Assembly: GCA_014802325.1 (NCBI GenBank)
Contig: JAAVCK010000026.1
Location: 1 to 64,000 of the forward strand
Direction: 5' to 3'
DNA: 64,000 nucleotides
From: Bacteroides sp.
GTDB lineage: Bacteria; Bacteroidota; Bacteroidia; Bacteroidales; Muribaculaceae
Part shown: positions 43,033 to 52,800 of the stretch, in pieces
Numbering within the stretch: the stretch's first letter is position 1
Layout of the letters: each line of letters begins with the position of its first letter
Translations under genes and position numbers: made by a program
Notes under the pieces: model-generated
Database searches by the model: none
Seen by the model: only the letters and a program-made list of their open reading frames with translations
What the model was told of the DNA's origin: nothing

Positions 43033-43049
43033 GTAAATTTTTTTCAAGG

Positions 43050-43085
43050 TGTATCGGTAAATGATACAGCATGGGAGTAATTTTG
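43050..43085 (+). promoter_or_regulatory. Promoter of the AAA+ gene with shared 19-bp box
   Basis: Box TGTATCGGTAAATGATACA (43050-43068; TGTATC-N7-GATACA palindrome), 9 bases, then -7 TAATTTTG (43078-43085). The ATG follows 29 bases later. Same box and spacing as at 39656-39691 and 39710-39745. Confidence 0.75.
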
Positions 43086-43114
43086 CAATACAATAATTTA
43101 ATGCGTTTCAAACT

Positions 43115-44806
43115 ATGAGAAAGCTCAACATTTCAAAGCAGGACAAAAGCGAAAACATTAAGGACAAGACACAGACCATTCGTGTGAAAAGCATTCTTGA
43201 GGCCTTCGAACACATCGTGGAATTGGCGGAAAACTCCAACCTTGATGACGACTTTTTCACCAAGGCTTCATCGTGTATCCGCTATGCTTCGCGCAAACTC
43301 GGACTCACATCTATGCAGGTGGTTCTTCTGGCTATGTTTGTTGACCGCAGCGAGGATCGTCGTATCATGATGTCGGAAATGGCTAAATATACCGGATGCC
43401 GCACCACTAAGTTTCTCCGTCTGGCTGATGATATAGATATTCTCGAACAGTGTCGTTACATAAGGGCATCGCGCGGCCGCGATTCACTCAGCTACCGTGT
43501 ACCTGCTCCCGTACTTGCCGCTTTGCGCGCCAACGTACCCTATACGCATGTAGAGGAACCTGTGATGGACACTCAGGAATTCTTCGACCGATTTGATCAA
43601 TACCTTTCCGAGATGAGCGCCGGCGAGCTGACATACAGTGAGTTGTGTAACCTTATCGCAGATATACTCGAAGAGATAAAAGATACTACATTCGCCCGTA
43701 ATCTGGCCCGCTTGGACCTTGAAGGCGAAGACAGGATGCTGTTTCTATTCATGGCACATCTGTTCGTGAGAGATGACGATGACAATATCGGCTTTCACGA
43801 TATAGAGGAACTCTATGACCTCCGCGAGATCCCTTCGTGGGTGCGCCGCGAATTTCGCTCACGCTCTTCTGATCTGTTCGAGAAGAAACTTATCGAGAAT
43901 GTGAATGAAGACGGCATGGCACGTACGGACGCATTCAAACTCACCGATTCAGCCAAGCAAGATCTTCTTGGCGAACTCAATCTGCAAGCATTCGCCAAGT
44001 CCGACAAAGGATTGGTTATGGCCGCAAGTCTCGCTGAAAAGCGCCTGATATACAATTCGGCTGAGGCCGGTCAGATAGCCGAACTAACGTCAATCCTGTC
44101 GGCCGAGCGTTTCAGCCAGGTTCAGACCCGCCTTGAAAAAGCCGGTATGCGCAAGGGTTTCTGCTGCATATTTTACGGTGCACCCGGTACCGGTAAAACC
44201 GAGACCGTATACCAGCTTGCGCGTCGTACGGGCCGCGACATAATGCGTGTCGATGTCGACAAGATCAAGAGCTGCTGGGTGGGTGAGAGCGAGAAAAACA
44301 TCAAAGCGCTCTTTGACCGCTACCGCAATATTTGCAGCTCTCGCGAGTTGGCTCCCATACTGCTCTTCAACGAGGCCGACGCCGTGCTCGGTGTGCGTAT
44401 GGAGGGGGCGTCAAGAGCTGTGGACAAAATGGAAAACTCCATTCAGAATATCATATTGCAGGAGATGGAATCGCTCGACGGCATTATGATAGCCACTACC
44501 AATCTCACCACTAATCTCGACAAGGCATTCGAGCGCAGATTTCTCTACAAGATACGTTTTGAGAAACCCACCGCAGAGTCACGAGCCATAATATGGAAAG
44601 AGATGCTCCACGGTCTGTCCGACAGCGACGCCGCCTTACTGGCAAAACGTTTTGACCTGTCGGGAGGCGAGATAGAAAACATATCGCGCAAACACACCGT
44701 CAACTCTATCCTTGCCGGCAAGGATGAGATAGTAATCGACGACATAATCGACAGCTGTCTTAATGAGCGCCTCGACAATAGCAATCGAAGCCGCATCGGA
44801 TTCTGA
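43115..44806 (+). CDS. AAA+ ATPase with N-terminal helical domain
   Basis: 563 residues. Residues 1-310 are mostly helical and unassigned, with a winged-helix-like part near 80-135. The AAA+ module: Walker A GAPGTGKT (355-362), Walker B LLFNEAD (416-422; Asn419 replaces the usual Asp, as in other bacterial proteins of this kind, and Glu420 is kept), sensor 1 N463 (ATTN), arginine finger candidates R474/R475 (AFERRF), then a C-terminal lid. A single AAA+ ring is typical of remodelling ATPases. Substrate unknown. The promoter shares a 19-bp box with the FtsZ-like gene and the small RNA, linking it to that system. Confidence 0.85.
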   Translation: MRKLNISKQDKSENIKDKTQTIRVKSILEAFEHIVELAENSNLDDDFFTKASSCIRYASRKLGLTSMQVVLLAMFVDRSEDRRIMMSEMAKYTGCRTTKFLRLADDIDILEQCRYIRASRGRDSLSYRVPAPVLAALRANVPYTHVEEPVMDTQEFFDRFDQYLSEMSAGELTYSELCNLIADILEEIKDTTFARNLARLDLEGEDRMLFLFMAHLFVRDDDDNIGFHDIEELYDLREIPSWVRREFRSRSSDLFEKKLIENVNEDGMARTDAFKLTDSAKQDLLGELNLQAFAKSDKGLVMAASLAEKRLIYNSAEAGQIAELTSILSAERFSQVQTRLEKAGMRKGFCCIFYGAPGTGKTETVYQLARRTGRDIMRVDVDKIKSCWVGESEKNIKALFDRYRNICSSRELAPILLFNEADAVLGVRMEGASRAVDKMENSIQNIILQEMESLDGIMIATTNLTTNLDKAFERRFLYKIRFEKPTAESRAIIWKEMLHGLSDSDAALLAKRFDLSGGEIENISRKHTVNSILAGKDEIVIDDIIDSCLNERLDNSNRSRIGF

Positions 44807-44840
44807 ATCCATTGAAAAACACACAAATACTGACATGGAA

Positions 44841-44889
44841 AGGCCACCGGAACACATTGCCCCTTGAGAGGGGATGGTTCCGGTGGCCT
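44841..44889. terminator. Hairpin between convergent genes
   Basis: AGGCCACCGGAAC (44841-44853) pairs perfectly with GTTCCGGTGGCCT (44877-44889), with a second stem CCCC/GGGG in the loop. No T run is attached; it probably ends both the AAA+ and the cupin transcripts. Confidence 0.6.
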
Positions 44890-44910
44890 GAAGTGTATGG
44901 TGTGGACTGC

Positions 44911-45732
44911 TTACTTCAGTTTGTCGTATTCCTCATCGGTCACAGGCTCAAGCCATATGTTTTCGGTCTTTTCACCAGGCACACCAAATGCCAGATGTGC
45001 AAACCAAGAATCCTTGGCTGCGCCATGCCAGTGCTTTACGTTGGCAGGGATATTTATCACCGTGCCGGGAAGAATCTCCACGGCAGGCTTTCCTTCTTCC
45101 TGATACCATCCGCGTCCGGCCACGCCCACAAGCATCTGTCCGCCGCCATTCTCGGCTTTATGAATATGCCAGTTGTTGCGGCATCCTGGTTCGAATGTCA
45201 CGTTGGCAAAAGGTATCTGCTCGGTTGATATCTGAGCCAGATAGCTGTTGCCGATGAAATATTTGGCATAGGCCGTGTTGGGCTCTCCGATCGGGAAAAT
45301 CATAGAGCGGGCAAACTCCGCGCGGGCGTCATCGCCTTTGATATCTTCCGCCCACACCTCTTTGGCCTGACGGAACGCGGCCCATGCTTTGGGCCATCCG
45401 GCATAGAAAGCCACATGAGTGAGTATCTCGGCAATTTCGGTGCGGGTTATACCGTTTTTCTTAGCTTCCTGCAAGTGGAAGGTGAGCGATGAATCGGTGA
45501 TGCCTTGCGCCACGAGTGCTGTCACGGTGACAAGGCTGCGGTCGCGTAGCGACAGGAGGTCGTTGCGGCTCCATACTTCACCGAATAGTATGTCATCGTT
45601 GAGATGGGCAAACTCGGGTGCGAAGTCGCCGAGTTGCTGATGTCCTGCTGTCTGGACTATTTTCTGTTGTGCCATGATGGTAGGAGTGAGTGTTATGATA
45701 CAAAGTAAAAATGAAATGATTTTCCTAAGCAT
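44911..45732 (-). CDS. Exported carboxymuconolactone decarboxylase / cupin fusion
   Basis: 273 residues. Signal peptide (about 1-21). Residues 40-140 form a carboxymuconolactone-decarboxylase (AhpD-like) domain: WSRNDLLSLRDRSLVTVTALVA and EIAEILTHVAFYAGWPKA; the usual CxxC of peroxidase-active AhpD is absent. Residues 165-262 form a cupin: CRNNWHIHKAENGGGQMLV, GTVINIPANVKHWHGA with the metal-binding His residues. The natural substrate is unknown. Such fusions sit beside flavodoxin-like lipoproteins in Bacteroides, and a broken flavodoxin gene lies about 1 kb upstream here, so a redox-linked role is a reasonable guess. Confidence 0.87.
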   Translation of the reverse strand: MLRKIISFLLCIITLTPTIMAQQKIVQTAGHQQLGDFAPEFAHLNDDILFGEVWSRNDLLSLRDRSLVTVTALVAQGITDSSLTFHLQEAKKNGITRTEIAEILTHVAFYAGWPKAWAAFRQAKEVWAEDIKGDDARAEFARSMIFPIGEPNTAYAKYFIGNSYLAQISTEQIPFANVTFEPGCRNNWHIHKAENGGGQMLVGVAGRGWYQEEGKPAVEILPGTVINIPANVKHWHGAAKDSWFAHLAFGVPGEKTENIWLEPVTDEEYDKLK

Positions 45733-45745
45733 AAAGTTCAGATAT

Positions 45746-46642
45746 TTATTGGTGGATTACATAATTATATACACATTCTGCTACCGTCGCCATAATGGCC
45801 GACGCTTCTGCCTCTGACCCCTTGAAATCGCGTATCATCACCGCCAGAGCATAGTTTCTGCCGTCGGGAAATTCTATATAGGCCACATCGTTGTGAGCAA
45901 TAAGTATGCCCGACGGATCGCGGTAGCCGCTTCCGGTTTTGTGGGCGAAGAGTATGTCATCCCGACCGTTGAAGACTGCGCCCAATCGGTCTTGCCCCGT
46001 GGTAACCGTTGACAAAGCCCGGCGTATCTCTTCAATACCATCGAAAGAGTCGGCGCTCCGGCTGAATACGAGTCTTATGAGCATAGCGGCCGAGAGGGGA
46101 GAGGTGTGGTTCGTATAGCTGAGCGAGTGGTCACGCTTCATGTCTGCCTCGCTGCAGGCGATATGGAAAGTAGAGTCGGGTGCTATGGCCTTGACGTAAG
46201 CATCGGTCTCGGCAGGTGAGATGATGCGGCTGAAAAGCAGATTACTCGCGTTATTGTCGCTCACGGTGATGGCATACCTGATCAGATCTGCAATGGAGAT
46301 ATCAAACACGCTGTCGGTGTAATCCTTCATCATAGGGCTCCATGTGTCGCGGTCGAGAAGGTGTGACGACACGGTGAGCAAGCTGTCGGGCGATTGTCCG
46401 AGGGATGCTATACGGTGCATGGCGGCGAGCGACTGGTGCAGTTTATACACACTCATCATCGGATATTCCACCGAATTATTTATCGTAAGCGTATCATCAT
46501 CGGTCACAAACGATATGCCTACCGTGCCAGGTGAGTCGGCGACTATTTTATTCAATAGCCGCTCAAGGTCATGTGATGAAGCGCCGGCACACGAACACAA
46601 CGCCATACAGACTGCCAGATTAAGAGAAATAAGCCATTTCAT
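45746..46642 (-). CDS. Class A beta-lactamase, CfxA/CepA-like, lipoprotein
   Basis: 298 residues from the ATG at 46642 (MKWLISLNLAVCMALCSC, lipobox with Cys18). All class A catalytic motifs are present: S64-V-Y-K67 (PMMSVYKLHQ), S128-D-N130 (TVSDNNASN), E165 (SEADM) and K235-T-G (HKTGSG). PMMSVYKLHQSLA and DRDTWSPMMKDY follow the Bacteroides subgroup (CfxA, CepA). The enzyme hydrolyses penicillins and often cephalosporins; spectrum cannot be predicted. No mobile element adjoins it, so it looks chromosomal and intrinsic. It lies 13 bases upstream of the cupin gene and may be co-transcribed. Confidence 0.93.
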   Translation of the reverse strand: MKWLISLNLAVCMALCSCAGASSHDLERLLNKIVADSPGTVGISFVTDDDTLTINNSVEYPMMSVYKLHQSLAAMHRIASLGQSPDSLLTVSSHLLDRDTWSPMMKDYTDSVFDISIADLIRYAITVSDNNASNLLFSRIISPAETDAYVKAIAPDSTFHIACSEADMKRDHSLSYTNHTSPLSAAMLIRLVFSRSADSFDGIEEIRRALSTVTTGQDRLGAVFNGRDDILFAHKTGSGYRDPSGILIAHNDVAYIEFPDGRNYALAVMIRDFKGSEAEASAIMATVAECVYNYVIHQ

Positions 46643-46793
46643 ATGCACAAAGTTAATGATAAAACCTGTCTTCAACAATAAAGTAAAGACGAATCGGTAA
46701 AAATGTGAAAGAATTACTCTGATTAGTGCTACAATCCGAGGTGAGTTATTAGTTGATTTTGCATAGAACGAAATAAATCAGATATATAAAACT

Positions 46794-47072
46794 ATGAGAA
46801 TAAGATTACTTGGCATATTAGTCGCGGGACTATGCTCCCTGCTCGGAGTGACATCATGCAGCGCCGGCTCAGCTGATAAAGATAATGATAATAATGTAAA
46901 ATCAACAGATATGAAAACTGACGCAAAGAAACTCGTGGTTTATTTTTCCCACGCCGGAGAGAATTAGAATGTATGTTACATCACCAACGGCAACACTCAT
47001 ATCATAGCCGATATGATAGCCGAAGCCGCCGGAACTGATATCTTTGAGATAGCTCCCGTAACCCGCTATCTA
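46794..47072 (+). pseudogene. Broken flavodoxin-like lipoprotein gene
   Basis: The frame starts with a lipoprotein signal (MRIRLLGILVAG, lipobox near GVTSC), then KKLVVYFSHAGEN and an in-frame TAG at 46965-46967. Reading through gives NVCYITNGNTHIIADMIAEAAGTDIFEIAP, the continuing flavodoxin fold; the homologous part ends at about residue 93, where the rest of the domain (FMN-binding loops) is missing. So the gene has both a nonsense codon (probably from the Tyr codon of EN-Y-NVGY) and a 3' deletion. Remnant of a flavodoxin-family lipoprotein gene. Confidence 0.75.
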
Positions 47073-47121
47073 ATCGTGAAGATTTCCTGTCATAATCTGT
47101 TGGCTGGTAGTTATCATAGGT

Positions 47122-47817
47122 TTATGAGCCGAGGAGATTCATAATGTCGGCTGCATACTGTCGGCCTATCGGGATGGTGGCGTCGGTCACCAGCACTATT
47201 TCCTGACGGTTATATGTCTTGATTTTGGATTTTGACACGATAAACGAGCGATGGATACGCACGAAATCTTCCGGAGGCAGCAGCGCGGAAAGCTTTTTCA
47301 GCAGCATGCGGGTGACTACGCAGCCGCCCGACAGACGGAATATCTTGGAATATCCTTCCATAGCCTCGATATAGAGAATATCGTCGACCGGTATACTGAT
47401 GTTGTTATAATCCTGCTTGACGGTGATATTTTGGCCTACGGCTTTAAGCTGCTGCCGGCCAATGCGGCGGAGTGCCTTATTGAAAGCAGCCTGAAATCTG
47501 CTGAACGCGAATGGTTTGTGAAGATAGTCTACCGCGTCGAGATCATATCCGTCAAGAGCGTAGTGCAGATAAGCCGTGGTGAATATGAAGCATGTCTCCT
47601 GAGGCAGACGGGCGGCGATATACAGACCGTCGTTCGGCTCCATCTCTATGTCGAGAAATACCAGATGAGGACGCTCGGTTTTGATATACTCAAGTCCTTC
47701 GAGCGGATTAGAGAAAGTAACGAGGTCAATACCTCCGAGGCGGCGGCAGAAAGTCTCGATGATGTTGAGAGCGAGAGGTTCGTCGTCGATTGCTACACAC
47801 TTTATGTTACTTTCCAT
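47122..47817 (-). CDS. LytTR-family response regulator
   Basis: 231 residues. Receiver domain (1-115): acidic pocket DDE (11-13), phospho-acceptor D56 (FLDIEM), T80 and K101. LytTR DNA-binding domain (about 130-230): ILYIEAMEGYSKIF, FVRIHRSFIVSKSKI, VLVTDATIPIGRQYA. It overlaps the upstream sensor kinase gene by 11 bases, a classic LytS/LytR pair. The target is unknown; the divergent flavodoxin remnant could have been one. Confidence 0.94.
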   Translation of the reverse strand: MESNIKCVAIDDEPLALNIIETFCRRLGGIDLVTFSNPLEGLEYIKTERPHLVFLDIEMEPNDGLYIAARLPQETCFIFTTAYLHYALDGYDLDAVDYLHKPFAFSRFQAAFNKALRRIGRQQLKAVGQNITVKQDYNNISIPVDDILYIEAMEGYSKIFRLSGGCVVTRMLLKKLSALLPPEDFVRIHRSFIVSKSKIKTYNRQEIVLVTDATIPIGRQYAADIMNLLGS

Positions 47818-48847
47818 AGCTGTTGAGATTAATTTTTAATATCACTTCAAATCGTGACTGCTTTTCATCGGTAAGCAGTTCGTAATTGTCGGGAAACAAT
47901 ACTTCGAGCCGGTTGCGACAGTTGGCCAGACCTACCGACATGGCCGATTCAAATTCGCTTTTGTGGCGTATAATACCGTTTTCCGTGCGGAAGTCCAGCA
48001 TTCTGTCGCTGATTTTCATATTGATGTGTATCACACAGTCGGTGGTCGACGACGCTCCATACTTGAAAGCGTTTTCCACAAAAGTCAGAAAGAGCATGGG
48101 CGGTATTAGCGTGTCATCATCATCTACATCGAAGTCAGCCATTACACGTGTGTGGCCGTCGAGCCGTATCATCTGGAGGTCGATGTAGTTGCGTATGTAA
48201 TGTATCTCGTCGCTTACGGCCACAAATTCATTTTCGATAGTGACGTAGGTATACTTCATTATTTCCGTGAACTTTATGAAAGCGTCCTCGGCTTTCTGCG
48301 ACGTGCCTATCACCAGACTGTAGAGCGAATTGAGAGTATTGAACAGGAAGTGAGGACTGATCTGAGCCTTAAATACTGCGAGTTGCGCCTCATTGCGGGC
48401 TTTTTCAGTCAGAGCCTGCTGGAGCATTCGCTCATAAAGCTCTTTTACGAATGCCACCGTAAGAGCATAGCTGATCACTACCGAGAACATAAACCACACG
48501 CTGATGGCTATATTATAGTTTCGCACGCGGGTCTGATATTCGCTCATCGATGGAATCACGAAGTCCATATCGGGCAGCGGAAAGAGAGTCACGAGATATG
48601 TGGTCACAAGTGCTGTGATCAGTATGGCGGCCAGGCGGTAATATTGCTTGTTGATGATAAGTTTCGGCAGGCGCAGATAGCCGGTAGTGAAATACACGGC
48701 ATAGAGATACACGATAACCACCACCGTGAAGAGCGGCAGCGAATGCCACCACGAGTGCACCGGGCCCACCGCTATCAGCAGCGGCATGAACACGATGGCG
48801 AAAAAAAGGTCGAAGATTAATCCGGTATTGCGTCGTAGAAAATTCAT
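47807..48847 (-). CDS. LytS-like sensor histidine kinase
   Basis: 346 residues. Four transmembrane helices in the first 140 residues, a short coiled coil, then the His_kinase (PF06580) domain with phospho-acceptor H166 in QISPHFLFNTLNSLYSLV. The ATP-binding part has IPPMLFLTFVENAFKYG and VGLANCRNRLEVLF. It phosphorylates the LytTR regulator encoded directly downstream. The N-terminal part has no recognisable ligand domain, so the signal is unknown. Its start faces the coiled-coil lipoprotein gene 144 bases away. Confidence 0.94.
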   Translation of the reverse strand: MNFLRRNTGLIFDLFFAIVFMPLLIAVGPVHSWWHSLPLFTVVVIVYLYAVYFTTGYLRLPKLIINKQYYRLAAILITALVTTYLVTLFPLPDMDFVIPSMSEYQTRVRNYNIAISVWFMFSVVISYALTVAFVKELYERMLQQALTEKARNEAQLAVFKAQISPHFLFNTLNSLYSLVIGTSQKAEDAFIKFTEIMKYTYVTIENEFVAVSDEIHYIRNYIDLQMIRLDGHTRVMADFDVDDDDTLIPPMLFLTFVENAFKYGASSTTDCVIHINMKISDRMLDFRTENGIIRHKSEFESAMSVGLANCRNRLEVLFPDNYELLTDEKQSRFEVILKINLNSYGK

Positions 48848-48991
48848 GTCGCAAAGTTACTCAATCTTCCTCTGAATGACAATATTGTCGGGCAAGCGCT
48901 TATTTACAAAATCCGTCTGTCTATTTACACTCGCTTTATGCAGAGCGATTAAATACATACCTTTGCGCCAACCAATCGTAAGTCACACATT

Positions 48992-49861
48992 ATGAAAGTG
49001 CTTTTCTCCAATACATGGTACTGCATTGCCATAGCCGCTGCTCTGTCGGCATGTGATACCTCCGACCATAGCGAGCGCCAGTCACTCATGGAAATTTCCA
49101 AGCAGGAACTCGCCGACGCTATAGCCGAGCGCGATCAGCTGCTGGCGCTTGTCAAGGAAATATCAGCAGGCATGCAGCAGATACGTCAGCTTGAGAGCCG
49201 AACGGTTCAGGCTTCGGCCGATTCGCGCGATGTGAGCGCCGTGCGCTCACAGATACTCGGTGATATTGCCGAAATCAAGCATATAACTCAGGAGCGTAAA
49301 CGATACATCGACCGCCTTGAGAAGAGTCTTGAAAACTCCACAATCAATAACAATGAACTGCACGAGACTCTCGATGCTCTGCGCATGCAGCTCGATGCCC
49401 AGATGGCGGAAGTAGAGTCACTCCGGCTTCAGCTTATCTCCGCCACCGAGCGTATAGGCGACCTCAATCAATCGGTCGACTCGCTCAACTCCACCGTGAC
49501 GAGTGTCACCGAAGAGCTTGACGCCGCTCAGGCCGAGGCTTTGATACTGGAGAATAAACTTAACTTATGCTATTACGTGGTGGCTACGAAATCGCAACTC
49601 AATGATGCCGACATAGTCAAAGGTGGTTTCCTGCGAAAAACTCAGGTGCTCCCCGAGAATTTCGACAGTACAGCTTTTATTACCGACGACCGCCGCACGC
49701 TGCTCCGCATACCTCTTCACTCGCGTAAAGCCCGCGTGTACACCTCGCATCCCGACAGTTCATACGAAATTGTTGAGGCTGACGGTGCAAAGACCCTTGT
49801 CATACTCGATCCGGCGCGATTCTGGAGTCTGAGCAATTATCTTGTAGTAATGATTGACTGA
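48992..49861 (+). CDS. Coiled-coil lipoprotein upstream of susC
   Basis: 289 residues. Lipoprotein signal with LSAC at about residues 18-21. Residues 30-185 are almost entirely heptad-rich coiled coil (RDQLLALVKEI, ERKRYIDRLEKSLE, VDSLNSTVTSVTEEL). The C-terminal 90 residues (LCYYVVATKSQLNDADIVKGGFL to SSYEIVEADG and RFWSLSNYLVVMI) form a conserved small beta-domain I have seen in Bacteroidales proteins of unknown role. The stop lies 4 bases before the SusC start, so it belongs to the same transcript and may aid assembly of the SusCD complex at the envelope. Confidence 0.75.
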   Translation: MKVLFSNTWYCIAIAAALSACDTSDHSERQSLMEISKQELADAIAERDQLLALVKEISAGMQQIRQLESRTVQASADSRDVSAVRSQILGDIAEIKHITQERKRYIDRLEKSLENSTINNNELHETLDALRMQLDAQMAEVESLRLQLISATERIGDLNQSVDSLNSTVTSVTEELDAAQAEALILENKLNLCYYVVATKSQLNDADIVKGGFLRKTQVLPENFDSTAFITDDRRTLLRIPLHSRKARVYTSHPDSSYEIVEADGAKTLVILDPARFWSLSNYLVVMID

Positions 49862-49865
49862 TAAT

Positions 49866-52800
49866 ATGAAAAACATATTGATTTCTTTAGTTGTACTTCT
49901 GACATGGAGTACGAGCTTATACGGACGTGAATCAGCCACGTTCGATATAAGCGGTACGGTGAGCGACAATACCGGCGAACGACTTGCAGGTGCGCAGGTT
50001 GTAGCCGGTAGTGGCGCTTCGCGTTCAGGAGTGACCGACGCTGACGGCCTTTTCACCCTGACAGGAGTAAGTGTCGGTGACACCTTGACTGTAAATTATA
50101 TAGGATACAGACCCTATGTAGAAGTGGTGAAGTCGCCCGCCCAGACCTACGATATTGTACTCCGGCCTGAGGAAAGTAGTCTTGACGAAGTAGTGGTGGT
50201 GGGTTATGCCTCGCAACGCAAGGTTGACCTCACGGGCGCGGTATCTTCGGTCGACAGTCATGCGTTTGCCGACCGTCCGCTTACCAATGCCACCAATGCT
50301 CTGGCCGGACTCGCTTCCGGACTCACCGTGACTAACAGTGGCGGAAATACTCCGGGTTATGAATCGCAGACCATCAGAATCAGAGGCCAGGGCACGATGA
50401 ACGATGCGTCGCCGCTCGTAGTGGTCGACGGCATGACCGGTATAAGTATCAGCGACCTTAATCCTCACGATATAGAAAGTGTGTCAATACTCAAGGACGC
50501 CGCAGCAGCATCGATATATGGTTCGCGCGCGGCCAATGGTGTGATTCTTATCACTACGCGGCAAGGTGTGGAAGCAGCTCCGCGTCTGACCTACAGCGGT
50601 AACATATCGTTTGAGACAGTGGCCCGCAGGATGAAACTCGTGACTGACTACGCCGACTTCATGGAGATACAGAATGCGGCATTGATAATCAACGGTCAGG
50701 CTCCGCGCTTCTCGCAGGGCAAGATTGACGAGTGGCGCAACGATGCTGGGCAAAATCCCACAATTTATCCTAACACCGACTGGCAGGATCACATCTACCG
50801 CAATCCTAACGTGGTGCAGAATCACAATCTTTCGGTGACCGGTGGAGGTAAGCGTGCGCGTTACAACATATCACTCGGATACGTGAATAATCCGGGTATA
50901 ATATATTACACTGACTACGAGAGGTATCAGCTCAGTTCGTCGATAGACGTAAACGTCAAGTCCTGGCTCAGTGTAGGGGCCAATGTGATGGGATTTCTTG
51001 ACAAGAATAATCCGTCGACAGAGAATGCAGCTGCCGGAGGCGACGTGATATTTGGCTCGGGAGCTTTCAATACCGTGCCGGGTATGACGCTCTACGATCC
51101 TGCTACGGGTCTATATGGCGGTATTCAGAACCCCGAGGAAGAAAACGTAAGTAATTTCAATCCCTATCGCCGTCAGTGGTTTTACAAGACGGAATATCCT
51201 ACCGTCACCCGTAAGTCTGTAGCCAAGATCTACGCTCGTCTTTCGCCGGTGAAAGGTCTTACGCTCCAGGGAGCTTTTTCCTACAACTACTGGCAGAGAA
51301 ATGTGGAGCTTCATCTTACTGACCGCGATCTGTATCGGTTTACCGCTGATGGTCCGGTACTTATAAGGGAAGGTGTGGTAAGGACATATATCCGCCGATA
51401 CAATTACAAGAATACCTACCGGCAGTCAGAACTCACCGCCCGATATGAATTCAAGGTTTCCGACCTGCATACCACCCTGCTTGCCGGTATGAGTCAGGAA
51501 TACAACAAATATGACCAGGACTACTATATAAAATATGATCTTGTCGACCCGTCGCTCGGTGCACTCGACGCTGCCACGACCAATGGCAATATCGCCGGCA
51601 ATTACAATGAATGGGCCATGCGCTCATATTTCGGAAGAATCAATCTCAACTGGGACAACAAGTATCTTCTCGAAGCCAATCTGCGTGCCGACGGCTCGTC
51701 GAAGTTCGCTCCCGGAAGCCGCTGGGGATATTTTCCTTCGGTGTCGGCCGGATGGAGAATATCAGAGGAGAATTTTATGCGGGCTGCTTCGTCATGGCTC
51801 GACCAGTTGAAAATCCGAGCCTCATACGGTTCGCTCGGCAATAACGCCACCACCAACTACTATATGTATCAGTCGCTTTTTGCCACGGCCAATTACGTGC
51901 TTAACGGTAACATTGCAGGCGGATTTGCCCAGACCGTACTTGCCAACCCTGATCTTACGTGGGAGAAGACCTATATGACTAATGTGGGATTGGACTTCGC
52001 TCTGTTCGGCAGCCGCCTGAGCGGATCGGTCGACTTCTACAATAAAGATACAAAAGGTATTCTCATCACGCTCCCCGTGTCGCTGGAACATGGCACAAGC
52101 ACTGTCCCCGACCAGAATGCCGGTGAGGTAAATAATCGCGGTGTAGACCTGGATATCAGGTGGAACGACCGCATAGGTAAGGTGAATTACAGCGTGGGCT
52201 TCAACATGGGATTTGTCAATAACCGTGTCACAAAATTCCGCGGTGACATTTCTTCGATCAACGAAGTATATAAGATACAGGAGGGGCATCCGATCAATCA
52301 GTTGTATGTCATGACGGTTGACCGTATCGTGCGTGATCAGTCCGATTTGGATTACGTGCAGTCGCTCGTGGATGCCAATCCCGACTATTTCGCTACCTAT
52401 CAGCGCCCCGAGCTTGGCGATTTCCTTTATCGCGACGCTAATGGCGACGGAAGTCTTGACGCTGACGACCGTGTGGAGATAGGCCACGGCACACTGCCGC
52501 GCTTCACATACGGCGTGGACTTGGCTCTGAGCTGGAATAATTTTGACTTCAATGTGATGTTTCAGGGTGTGGGCAATCATCAGGTCTATTACAACAATCA
52601 GGCATTCCGTTTCGTGACGGTGATGGGTCAGTCGCTCAACAAGGAGATTACCGACAACGCATGGACGCCCGAAAACCCCTATGATTCAAAATATCCCGTG
52701 CTGCGCAACAGTGCCAACGGTAAAAACAATATAGCCAGCGACGCCCTTGTGCATAATGCGGCCTATTTCCGCTGCAAGAATATTCAGCTCGGCTACACGA

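Noticed and set aside
48152-48820. Long open frame (222 codons) on the plus strand
   Set aside because: Lies fully antisense to the LytS-like kinase gene, which has all family motifs; composition is that of a shadow frame.
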